Below are positions 1-5,614 of a stretch of DNA of 5,614 nucleotides, one piece after another (within the stretch, counting starts at the first letter, position 1; each line of letters opens with the position of its first letter). Made by a program: the position numbers and the translations under genes. The notes under the pieces are model-generated. The model made no database searches. It had not been told where the DNA came from and worked only from the letters and a program-made list of their open reading frames with translations. The DNA comes from an uncultured Anaerolineales bacterium (GTDB taxonomy: Bacteria; Chloroflexota; Anaerolineae; Anaerolineales; UBA11657), in assembly GCA_913040765.1 (NCBI GenBank), contig CAJWIA010000107.1, forward strand, positions 1 to 5,614. The letters are read 5' to 3'.

Positions 1-153
1 AGCATGGGCCTGTGTAGCAATTGCTCCAACCTCTGATTTCGCCCAAGAAACAATAGAACCAACTGCAAGAAATTTGCTAGCAACGGCAACACCATATGAG
101 TTGTCCTTTGGATCAGACGCTACTATTGAAAAAGTATTAACACATATTGACAT
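1..153 (-). CDS. DUF1028 family protein, N-terminal fragment (runs off left edge)
   Basis: Reading the minus strand from an ATG at 153-151 gives 51 codons open to the window edge. The protein begins [15 protein letters not shown] and continues with [13 protein letters not shown] and then GAIATQAHA. This matches my memory of the DUF1028 N-terminus: TFSIVA-x-DP, then G-V-AV-SKF-AVGS, then VGA-ATQA. DUF1028 proteins are usually somewhat over 200 residues and are thought to have an Ntn-hydrolase-like fold; their substrate is not established. Thr7 sits where family members usually have Thr just after the initiator Met, so this protein carries about five extra N-terminal residues. An in-frame stop at 162-160 with no intervening start codon fixes the ATG. 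There is no clear Shine-Dalgarno sequence ahead of it. It lies 113 bases downstream of the acetamidase gene on the same strand, and the two could share a transcript. Family assignment is fairly secure; function is not. Confidence 0.8.
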   Translation of the reverse strand, partial: MSICVNTFSIVASDPKDNSYGVAVASKFLAVGSIVSWAKSEVGAIATQAHA

Positions 154-179
154 TAGTTGTCACACTACTAACTATAGTT

Positions 180-209
180 TGTATACAACCTACACAATTA
201 AGTTGTCTA
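180..209 (-). promoter_or_regulatory. Possible promoter for the DUF1028 gene
   Basis: On the minus strand, TAGACA (209-204, five of six matches to TTGACA) is followed 18 bases later by TATACA (185-180, four of six matches to TATAAT). The -10 box lies inside a perfect 10-base palindrome, TTGTATACAA (179-188), which could be a regulator half-site or chance in AT-rich DNA. A second -10-like hexamer, TATAGT, lies slightly further downstream. The site is in the 113-base gap between the acetamidase stop and the DUF1028 start. I found no convincing terminator in that gap, so read-through from the acetamidase gene is equally possible. Confidence 0.25.
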
Positions 210-266
210 TTATTGTTAGTCATAATGTTTAGCATTTTGACAAAACAGAAGATACTAGTTATGGTA

Positions 267-1193
267 CTACCTAGCCTCGAGCAATCTGCGCTCTACAGCA
301 GCTACCACCGAATAGTTAGGGTCACAAACATTACCAACTCTTAGTTCCAAGATCTGCGTAATCCATAGAAGAGCATCAGTACTATTCATATCGTATTCTG
401 TAGCCACCCAGTCAACCAAACCCGTACAAGCAATTCTTGTCGCATCTTCGAGTGGCCTGGCACTGCCCACGACCATCATATAATCTTTATTGGTTATTCT
501 TGGCCACCCAATGGCTTCACCTTTTATTAGTTCGAAGTGACAGACTAAATTCACCGGCACTTCACAAGCAACACCACCAATCTCGCCGTGACCTTGAGTA
601 GCGTGCCCATCACCGCAAAAAAACAAGGCGCCTTCGTTCAAAACAGGTAAATGCACAGTATTACCCGCACAGGTCTCAGGACAATCCATGTTGCCGCCAT
701 AATGCGCTGGAGTAAGCGCATTAATTGCTTCCAGTTTTGGTGCTGTACCTATAGTACCCATAAATGGAGCTAATTCAGTACTAAGATCCCCAAACCAAAC
801 TTGATTATCACGGATAGGTAACTTGCGCACTATATCTGGAATAGCATCTGTCAACATTTCCGTGACGGCAGTTGGTGTTAGTAGTCCAAATTTAGGCACC
901 AACCCAGTGACAGCCCAATCCCGAGTAATTTCGATATCTTCAATATGCACCAAAAGAGTATCTCCATCCTCAGCACCATTCACAAAAATAGGACCTGCCT
1001 GGGGATTCAAGTAAGGATACTCACAAACATCAGAAAATTTCTGATCTTCCTCTACCAACAAATTTTCGAAACAATCGACGCAGTGTATCCGCACAGTCTG
1101 TCCTGGATCAATTTTAGCGATTGGCTCATGTTCTGCAGAGTACGTATACGGATATTCTCTCCCCTGAAATACATCCAAAATACTTTCGCTCAT
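267..1193 (-). CDS. Acetamidase/formamidase family protein (FmdA_AmdA)
   Basis: This 308-residue cytoplasmic enzyme belongs to the FmdA/AmdA family, which hydrolyses small amides such as formamide or acetamide to ammonia and the carboxylate. Visible family motifs are GTIGTAP (146-152), HYGGNMD (164-170), and the core GALFFCGDGHATQGHGEIGG (188-207), which holds the conserved GD-HA-QG-GE pattern. The Asp and His residues of the last two motifs are the likely metal and catalytic region. Length is normal for the short, roughly 300-residue members. The ATG is well supported by AGGAGGG ending five bases upstream. There is no signal peptide or membrane segment. Eight cysteines (38, 41, 57, 171, 175, 193, 210, 218) are scattered before position 220, with two more at 256 and 290; I see no clustered iron-sulfur motif. 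The substrate cannot be read from the sequence; family members also act on other amides or are uncharacterised. Upstream is the membrane protein (59-base gap with an inverted repeat) and downstream the DUF1028 gene. Confidence 0.9.
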   Translation of the reverse strand: MSESILDVFQGREYPYTYSAEHEPIAKIDPGQTVRIHCVDCFENLLVEEDQKFSDVCEYPYLNPQAGPIFVNGAEDGDTLLVHIEDIEITRDWAVTGLVPKFGLLTPTAVTEMLTDAIPDIVRKLPIRDNQVWFGDLSTELAPFMGTIGTAPKLEAINALTPAHYGGNMDCPETCAGNTVHLPVLNEGALFFCGDGHATQGHGEIGGVACEVPVNLVCHFELIKGEAIGWPRITNKDYMMVVGSARPLEDATRIACTGLVDWVATEYDMNSTDALLWITQILELRVGNVCDPNYSVVAAVERRLLEAR

Positions 1194-1198
1194 AAGAA

Positions 1199-1205
1199 CC
1201 CTCCT
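1199..1205 (-). promoter_or_regulatory. Strong ribosome binding site of the acetamidase gene
   Basis: The minus strand reads AGGAGGG immediately followed by TTCTT and the ATG at 1193-1191. This is a full anti-16S match with good spacing. It is the only strong Shine-Dalgarno sequence in the window: the DUF1028, rsmD and radical SAM starts lack clear ones. The acetamidase is therefore probably the most efficiently initiated gene here. Confidence 0.85.
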
Positions 1206-1214
1206 ATTATCTAA

Positions 1215-1245
1215 ATATTAGCCAGTTGATTTGTACAGTAGTCAA
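1215..1245 (-). promoter_or_regulatory. Possible promoter for the acetamidase gene
   Basis: On the minus strand TTGACT (1245-1240) is followed 19 bases later by TAATAT (1220-1215). The -35-like box is close to consensus, but the spacing is longer than the usual 17 and the -10 box is moderate. The -35 hexamer sits in and next to the loop of the perfect inverted repeat at 1233-1253, so a protein bound to that repeat would block it. Transcription would start around 1208, leaving a very short leader just ahead of the ribosome binding site. Confidence 0.35.
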
Positions 1246-1253
1246 GACTGTAC
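1233..1253. repeat. Perfect inverted repeat, possible operator or hairpin
   Basis: GTACAGT (1233-1239) and ACTGTAC (1247-1253) are perfect seven-base inverted arms around a seven-base centre. On the minus strand the repeat starts at the stop codon of the membrane protein gene and ends about 40 bases before the acetamidase start. Neither strand has a T-run after it, so it is a poor intrinsic terminator. An operator over the candidate acetamidase promoter or an mRNA-stabilising hairpin are the better readings. It is not a LexA-type site: the CTGT/ACAG half-sites have the opposite order. Confidence 0.6.
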
Positions 1254-1999
1254 TATTCTTCCATCTCTAATCGCACCCGTTCTGAGAATTTATCTATATT
1301 GGCCACTGCGCCATAATATTGGTCCAGATCACTCATCATGGGTTCACATGTGCTTTCAACTCTATCATCTAGCGTCTCGGATCCTTCATATGCGATCATC
1401 GAATCAAAGCAATCAGATGACGATTGTAGATAATTCAATGCTTTCGTATACCAATCTTCCAGATCCTCCTCAAACTTTATGAAATCAAGATTAGTCAAAA
1501 CCTCCGCGCCCATATGCCTTAAGGACGAATCTGTAATACTAGAAAGACAATTTGGAGGCGACACACGCAGCAACTGCGATTGCAAAGCCTGTGCCGCATA
1601 CTTAGCTTTAGCAAGTCTATCCAACCTATCTTCATCAGAAATAGATTCATCCCAGAGCGGCAGTATCAATTCCTCATATGCTTGATGGCTCTGTATAAAC
1701 GGATTGTAAAACGCCGAATATGCCTGGTCCAAGCACTGGATGGCATTATTCATATCTGCATTAACTACTGCATCATCCTGCTCTGCTCTATCTATTTCTA
1801 CATCATCAATTGCAGCATCTTTCTCACCAGTACCGCCGTTCATATCGGACACATGCACAATTTCGTCACCTCGTACAAGAGCCACTATATCGTCGAAAAA
1901 TCGATTTCCAGTCATATAACTCATGCCAATCACTATTACTATTACAATGACAAGTATCACAAGAGCATTTTTGGATTTAAGGAGATTGATCACAATCAC
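1253..1999 (-). CDS. Membrane-anchored helical protein of unknown function
   Basis: I do not recognise this 248-residue protein. A short basic N-terminus (Lys8, Lys10) precedes one strongly hydrophobic segment at about residues 12-29, built almost entirely of Ile and Val. The rest would then lie outside the cytoplasm. Residues 50-80 are acidic and probably flexible. About 82 to 245 looks mainly helical, with a Pro-Pro turn at 148-149 and four cysteines (90 or adjacent, 151, 197, 218) that could pair as disulfides. There is no lipobox. The outermost start is a GTG at 1999-1997, only two bases from AGGAAA (2007-2002). A second GTG two codons in (1993-1991) has an eight-base spacing and is the likelier true start, giving 246 residues. 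It lies 85 bases after the radical SAM gene and 59 before the acetamidase gene; neither neighbour explains its role. A sensor-like or cell-envelope protein is a guess only. Confidence 0.75.
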   Translation of the reverse strand: MIVINLLKSKNALVILVIVIVIVIGMSYMTGNRFFDDIVALVRGDEIVHVSDMNGGTGEKDAAIDDVEIDRAEQDDAVVNADMNNAIQCLDQAYSAFYNPFIQSHQAYEELILPLWDESISDEDRLDRLAKAKYAAQALQSQLLRVSPPNCLSSITDSSLRHMGAEVLTNLDFIKFEEDLEDWYTKALNYLQSSSDCFDSMIAYEGSETLDDRVESTCEPMMSDLDQYYGAVANIDKFSERVRLEMEE

Positions 2000-2001
2000 A
2001 C

Positions 2002-2007
2002 TTTCCT
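2002..2007 (-). promoter_or_regulatory. Ribosome binding site deciding the start of the membrane protein
   Basis: The minus strand reads AGGAAA here. It is two bases from the GTG at 1999-1997, too close for efficient initiation, but eight bases from the GTG at 1993-1991. This favours the inner GTG and a protein two residues shorter than the longest open frame. Confidence 0.5.
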
Positions 2008-2031
2008 ATAAATATTAATCTAGGGTCGCTC

Positions 2032-2065
2032 ATTTATGTCGTAAATCAGAAATGTATCCATAAAT
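2032..2065. repeat. AT-rich inverted repeat upstream of the membrane protein gene
   Basis: ATTTATG (2032-2038) and CATAAAT (2059-2065) are perfect seven-base arms separated by 20 bases. A third related copy, TAAAT at 2042-2046, forms a smaller repeat with the first arm. This lies in the 85-base gap after the radical SAM gene, where a promoter or operator for the membrane protein gene would be expected. In DNA this AT-rich such a match could be chance. Confidence 0.25.
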
Positions 2066-2084
2066 ACACAAATAATAAAACTAG

Positions 2085-4043
2085 CTAGACTTGAATTAGT
2101 TCTACATCAAGTCTTTTTTTACCACGTAAATGTCTAGGCTTCACCTCGGGACACTCCCATGCTTCCACAGGCGTTTGTTTCCGCAACGGAATAAATTGAG
2201 GTAAAATCCCACAAGCAAAACATTGGTCACGACAATCGATCCTTGTTTCGCCTTCCTTGCTCCATTGATAATCCTCTAACAAGAATGACTTCTTGACTGC
2301 GCTATCAATGTGATCCCAAGGTAATGCTTCATCGCCTTTTCGCTCTCGATGGGTATAAAATTCAGTGTCCAGTCCGCATTCCTCAAACGCTCTAAGCCAG
2401 GCACGATAATTGAAATGCTCCCACCAACCATCAAATTTAGCGCCGTTCTTATAAGCCTCAAGTATCACATTGCCTAGCCGCCTATCACCGCGCGACAACC
2501 ACGACTCCATCATTGTTTCATGTGGTTTGTTCAAATTGAGCTTCAGGCCTCGACCACGCACTTCACGCCTCAACAATCTCTGCTTTAGTTTGATCTGGTC
2601 CAAACTGTCCGAAGGTGACCACTGAAAAGGTGTATGTGGCTTAGGGACAAAAGTGCTTACACCAACATTCAGCTTAGCCTTGCCCCCTATCACTTTCCGA
2701 CCCTCAGCCAAAACAGCCTTTGCTAAATCAGCAATTTCATGAACATCTTCAAGGGTCTCTGATGGATGACCAATCATAAAGTACAGTTTTAAAGTTGTCC
2801 ATCCTCTAGAATATATTTCTCTGGCTGTCTCAAGCAATTGCTCAGTAGACACAGGTTTATTGATAATTTCACGCATGCGTTCAGATGCTGCCTCAGGAGC
2901 AAGTGTAAAACCTCCCCGACGACCAGCCATCTGCAACCGATCCATCAAGTCTACAGATACAGTCTCAATCCTCAAGCTAGGCAACGAAATATTTAGATTA
3001 AGATGACCAAACTCAGTCGTAATAGCCTCAACCAAGGATTCAATATGTTGATAATCTGAGGATGATAGAGATAATAATGCCACCTCTTCGTACCCAGTAT
3101 ACTTCAGCATTGACCGAACTGCCTCAACAACTTCATCGACTGATCTTTCCCGGACCGGACGAGTTATCATTCCCGCCTGACAAAACCGACAACCCCTCGT
3201 GCAACCACGCATAATCTCGATAGGAGCACGATTGTGTACTACATCCACAAACGGAACCACAAACTTAGTTACCGGTGGAGGCATCTCCTTTACTATTCTT
3301 TTCAAAACAGGCAACTGTGCTGCTTTATCACTCGACACAACTTTTTTAAGGGTTCCATCAACATGGTAAGTTGGATGATAAAACTGTGGCACATAAATAC
3401 CATCAATCGCAGCTAGCTCTCTATACAAATCAGTACGGTCCACTTCCTCTGTCTTATGGTGTTTATTACTATTTGCATTACGACACCATTTCTGCACAGT
3501 TTCAGCAATTTCCATCATTGCTTCCTCACCCTCTCCAATCACAAAAGCATCAATAAAGTCAGCCATCGGCTCCGGATTGAAAGTAGAATGTCCTCCAGCA
3601 ACCACAAGAGGATATTTACCAATCACACGATCCGCACTACGATACGGCATATTTGACAGCTTTAGTAAATGAAGTGTATTAGTATAGAGTTGCTCATAGG
3701 GAAGCGAAACACCTAAGATATCAAACTCGTCAATAGGATGATATGACTCCAAAGAATACAGAGGAATACCTTCTCTCCGCATAACTCTCTCCATATCCTG
3801 CCACGGCAAATAAACCCGCTCAGCCAACATATCATCACGTTGATTAATTAACTCATACAATATTGCTAGACCTAAGTTTGGCATCCCCAAATCATAGATA
3901 TCCGGAAAAGCTAGCGCGACCTTCAACCTTGAGCTAGACCAATCTTTGATAATACTATTTACCTCACCACCAACATACCGTGCTGGCCTTTGGACTTCAT
4001 GAAGTAACTTTTCAAGTGTATCTGCAATAAATTTAGATTGCAT
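2085..4043 (-). CDS. TIGR03960-type radical SAM protein with B12-binding-like N-terminal domain
   Basis: This 652-residue cytoplasmic protein has the layout of the TIGR03960 family, whose reaction is unknown. Residues about 20-185 form a Rossmann-like, B12-binding-type region including FPDIYDLGMPNLG (46-58), GVSLPYEQLYTN (111-122) and VVAGG (147-151). The radical SAM core follows. Cys281, Cys285 and Cys288 in RGCTRGCRFCQAG are the ligands for a 4Fe-4S cluster that cleaves S-adenosylmethionine. LSLSSSDY (325-332 region), SLPSLR (353-358), GFTLAPEAASERMR (378-391), YFMIGHPSET (421-430) and STFVPKPHTPFQW (463-475) are further core motifs. Near the end Cys604, Cys608 and Cys611 form a second C-x3-C-x2-C, possibly an accessory cluster site. 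The ATG at 4043 has no clear Shine-Dalgarno sequence. It starts 20 bases after the rsmD stop, so it is probably co-transcribed with rsmD. The partner gene DUF2344/TIGR03936, often fused or adjacent in other bacteria, is not downstream here. Confidence 0.88.
   Translation of the reverse strand: MQSKFIADTLEKLLHEVQRPARYVGGEVNSIIKDWSSSRLKVALAFPDIYDLGMPNLGLAILYELINQRDDMLAERVYLPWQDMERVMRREGIPLYSLESYHPIDEFDILGVSLPYEQLYTNTLHLLKLSNMPYRSADRVIGKYPLVVAGGHSTFNPEPMADFIDAFVIGEGEEAMMEIAETVQKWCRNANSNKHHKTEEVDRTDLYRELAAIDGIYVPQFYHPTYHVDGTLKKVVSSDKAAQLPVLKRIVKEMPPPVTKFVVPFVDVVHNRAPIEIMRGCTRGCRFCQAGMITRPVRERSVDEVVEAVRSMLKYTGYEEVALLSLSSSDYQHIESLVEAITTEFGHLNLNISLPSLRIETVSVDLMDRLQMAGRRGGFTLAPEAASERMREIINKPVSTEQLLETAREIYSRGWTTLKLYFMIGHPSETLEDVHEIADLAKAVLAEGRKVIGGKAKLNVGVSTFVPKPHTPFQWSPSDSLDQIKLKQRLLRREVRGRGLKLNLNKPHETMMESWLSRGDRRLGNVILEAYKNGAKFDGWWEHFNYRAWLRAFEECGLDTEFYTHRERKGDEALPWDHIDSAVKKSFLLEDYQWSKEGETRIDCRDQCFACGILPQFIPLRKQTPVEAWECPEVKPRHLRGKKRLDVELIQV
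2087..2120 (+). terminator. Hairpin with T-tract, intrinsic terminator reading on the plus strand
   Basis: AGACTTGA (2087-2094) and TCAAGTCT (2107-2114) are perfect eight-base arms with a 12-base loop. Seven consecutive T residues run from 2114 to 2120, the first being the last base of the arm. This has the form of a rho-independent terminator on the plus strand, but no plus-strand gene precedes it. On the minus strand the same hairpin overlaps the last codons and stop of the radical SAM gene and is followed by a looser TTTTATTATTT about six bases later, so it may also serve weakly as that operon's terminator. The stem has only three G-C pairs and would be of modest stability. Confidence 0.5.
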
Positions 4044-4063
4044 GTCTATCGAACCATATATAA

Positions 4064-4642
4064 CTACGACCTACTATTCTCATTATCCACCGTACTATAA
4101 AATGCTAAAACTGTATTCCCGTACTGCCTCTTGTCAAACATACACAAGTTCTTAAAATCATATTCACTAAATTCAGAAGGGTCCATCTGCGCTATCACCC
4201 AGCCATCATTGCTCATCCATTCCAAATTATTGTCAATATGCTCTAATGCGCTAATCCACATACCATTATATTGAGGCGGCGCTATATAAATATATTCGAA
4301 CTTCTTGCTTTTTGAACCATCTAAATACTCAAAAGCATCAGTCTGTTGCACCTGACCTATGTTGGACAGTTTAGTTACACTAAGATTACTATTGATCACT
4401 TCGATAGCACTAGAGTTAACATCAAGAAACATCGCGTATGATGCGCCTCGACTCAAAGCTTCTATTCCAACACTACCAGTCCCAGCAAACATATCCAACA
4501 TACTCGAATTGATAATGTCGGAACCGATTATGTTGAACAAGGCCTCCTTTACACGATCAGTTATCGGTCGAGTAATACTAGCATCGACCTGTTTGAGACG
4601 CACTCCACGGGCCTTCCCCGATATCACTCTGATTCTACTCAA
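4064..4642 (-). CDS. rsmD: 16S rRNA (guanine(966)-N(2))-methyltransferase RsmD
   Basis: RsmD uses S-adenosylmethionine to methylate N2 of guanine 966 in 16S rRNA during small-subunit assembly. At 192 residues the length is normal. The N-terminus has the family pattern RVISGKARGVRL (5-16) and TRPITDRVKEALFNII (24-39), which contact RNA. The S-adenosylmethionine site LDMFAGTGSVGIEALSRGA (49-67) and the acidic end of the next strand, FLDVN (72-76), are intact. The catalytic loop reads IAPPQYNG (120-127) where most RsmD proteins have DPPF or DPPY, so the acidic residue is Ala and a Gln precedes the Tyr. The start is a TTG six bases after the stop of the UroD-family gene. The two genes share a reading frame and that stop is in frame, so no earlier start exists. 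Initiation is probably coupled to the upstream gene, since no Shine-Dalgarno sequence is clear. A GTG at codon 6 is possible but would cut into the conserved N-terminus. Confidence 0.9.
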   Translation of the reverse strand: MSRIRVISGKARGVRLKQVDASITRPITDRVKEALFNIIGSDIINSSMLDMFAGTGSVGIEALSRGASYAMFLDVNSSAIEVINSNLSVTKLSNIGQVQQTDAFEYLDGSKSKKFEYIYIAPPQYNGMWISALEHIDNNLEWMSNDGWVIAQMDPSEFSEYDFKNLCMFDKRQYGNTVLAFYSTVDNENSRS

Positions 4643-4648
4643 GATATA

Positions 4649-5614
4649 CTATAAATCCAATTCAACCAATTCACGTAAAGCTCGCAAATTGCCGTATGGA
4701 GTAACTATTGGCGCAACACATCCTGTACCCAAAACCAATCTTTTACCATTGGTGGATTTTATCGCATCTAAACCTTCCGCATATATTTCCTTTGGAGTGC
4801 CCTGAACCAATGTTTCCTCCTGCCTTATTCCACCACACACAGCTTTTGGCCATGATTTCAAACCTTCACTCAATGAAGGTTCTGTTTCTCTATCATGCCA
4901 GTTTAATACTGATGCTGGATAGTCTACAATCAAGGAAAACATCACATGGCTACCATGCAAATGCAGTACATTTAGCCACAAATCATCAACGGCTTGTAAT
5001 ATCTGCAAATCATATGGCCTAGCAAATTCTCTGTATTCAGATTCGGACAAATCCAAATGACTTGCCCATTGAAGCGCATAGAAAATACCACTAATCCCTG
5101 TTTCTCGCGCTGCTTCTATGAACCTAATGGTTTGATCAGTAATAATCTGAAATGCATCTTTAATTACATCGGGATGAAGACGTATATGCAAAAGCAATTC
5201 ATCCGGCCCTACAAGATTCCTAGCCTGTGTCATCGGACTAAAAACAGTTTGGATAAATGGAGTGCCCTCTTCCAGGCCCCGACCTATCAATTCTAGACCT
5301 CGAACAATCTCTCCCATCTGCCCTGCATGTGGGTCCAAAACTTTTAACTTGTTCCATTCATCTAGCTTCTGTACAAGCGCTTTGCCGTAATCACGTGTAC
5401 CATGCGAATTTCCCTTCCAATAAGTTGTAGCCCCCCAATCTGTCAAGCAATAACTACTCGCGGGAGTTACTTTAACAAAATCGAAATCAAAATTCCGCTG
5501 AAATGCTAATGTGGCCGCAGCAAAAGTATCACTGCTTTGGTCATCTACTGGCTGGTGACTCCAAGCCGCAACAGGAACACGATCAACTTCACTACCAGAA
5601 ATAGCTGCCATCAA
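4649..5614 (-). CDS. Uroporphyrinogen decarboxylase (URO-D) superfamily protein, probably 5'-partial
   Basis: The frame is open to the right edge and encodes at least 321 residues of a URO-D-like TIM barrel. Relatives begin with something like ER-x-x-AA-x-G-x-x-PDRVPVA; here MMAAISGSEVDRVPVAAW fits from the second part on. The true start is therefore probably 5-15 codons beyond the window, although TTG at 5614 or ATG at 5611 cannot be excluded. Other family features are IFYALQWAS (177-185), HLHGSHVMF (218-226), DYPASVLNWHDRE (231-243), VCGGI (259-263) and LVLGTGCVAP (293-302). The HemE signature RQAGRY is absent, so this is unlikely to be the haem-pathway decarboxylase. His218, His220 and Cys299 occupy the places of the His-x-Cys and Cys zinc ligands of MtaA/MtbA-type methyltransferases, which suggests a metal-dependent methyl-transfer or related role. 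It precedes rsmD by six bases. Superfamily is secure; substrate unknown. Confidence 0.85.
   Translation of the reverse strand: MMAAISGSEVDRVPVAAWSHQPVDDQSSDTFAAATLAFQRNFDFDFVKVTPASSYCLTDWGATTYWKGNSHGTRDYGKALVQKLDEWNKLKVLDPHAGQMGEIVRGLELIGRGLEEGTPFIQTVFSPMTQARNLVGPDELLLHIRLHPDVIKDAFQIITDQTIRFIEAARETGISGIFYALQWASHLDLSESEYREFARPYDLQILQAVDDLWLNVLHLHGSHVMFSLIVDYPASVLNWHDRETEPSLSEGLKSWPKAVCGGIRQEETLVQGTPKEIYAEGLDAIKSTNGKRLVLGTGCVAPIVTPYGNLRALRELVELDL

Noticed and set aside
147..344. Plus-strand open frame of 65 codons with a hydrophobic stretch
   Set aside because: It overlaps the DUF1028 start, the intergenic gap and the acetamidase 3' end. The hydrophobic composition follows from T-rich intergenic DNA, and I see no supporting start signals or family match.
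1233..1253. Intrinsic terminator or LexA box at the inverted repeat
   Set aside because: No T-run follows on either strand, and the half-sites are in the reverse order to CTGT-N8-ACAG.
1930..1965. Simple-sequence repeat in the membrane anchor region
   Set aside because: The Ile/Val run is encoded by mixed codons with only a short local GTAATA duplication, so it looks like selection for a hydrophobic helix rather than a repeat expansion.
1580..2011. Plus-strand open frame of 143 codons
   Set aside because: It is antisense to the membrane protein gene. Its Ile/Tyr-rich product mirrors the AT-rich complement of that gene, and it has no recognisable domain.
4359..4805. Plus-strand open frame of 148 codons
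   Set aside because: It lies antisense across the rsmD/UroD-family junction, both of which have clear family motifs. Its product has no recognisable domain and no ribosome binding site was evident.
4649..5614. UroD-family gene as hemE
   Set aside because: The RQAGRY substrate-binding motif expected near the N-terminus is absent and the corresponding region reads PVAAWSHQP. The protein fits the broader superfamily instead.

Overview
The window is bacterial, AT-rich by eye (not counted), and densely coding. All six supported genes lie on the minus strand, so transcription runs from position 5614 towards 1. The lineage is not provable from the sequence. A non-HemE UroD-family protein, a TIGR03960-type radical SAM protein, an RsmD with an 'APPQY' motif, an acetamidase/formamidase and a DUF1028 protein together look to me like Chloroflexota (Dehalococcoidia or SAR202-like). 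I hold this with modest confidence, from remembered family resemblance only.

In transcription order, the first block is 5614-2085. It holds a UroD-superfamily gene whose start is probably just outside the window, then rsmD (16S rRNA guanine-966 N2-methyltransferase) 6 bases later, then a 652-residue radical SAM protein of the TIGR03960 type after a further 20 bases. The spacing suggests one operon. The UroD protein lacks HemE substrate-binding signatures and resembles corrinoid/methyl-transfer or uncharacterised relatives. RsmD is the only gene here with a well-defined housekeeping role.

The second block is 1999-1. It holds a small membrane-anchored helical protein of unknown function, then an acetamidase/formamidase with a strong ribosome binding site and its own candidate promoter, then the first 51 codons of a DUF1028 (Ntn-hydrolase-like) protein that runs off the left edge. 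The last two may both act on amide compounds, but nothing in the sequence identifies a shared substrate.

Non-coding signals are few. A perfect inverted repeat lies between the membrane protein and the acetamidase gene. A hairpin with a seven-T tract overlaps the stop of the radical SAM gene and is oriented to stop plus-strand transcription. Weak promoter-like boxes precede the acetamidase and DUF1028 genes. I saw no tRNA, rRNA, CRISPR array, insertion sequence, attachment site or origin. I see no clear undescribed multi-gene system; the best leads are residue substitutions in conserved motifs of RsmD and the UroD-family protein, the uncharacterised membrane protein, and the two hairpins.
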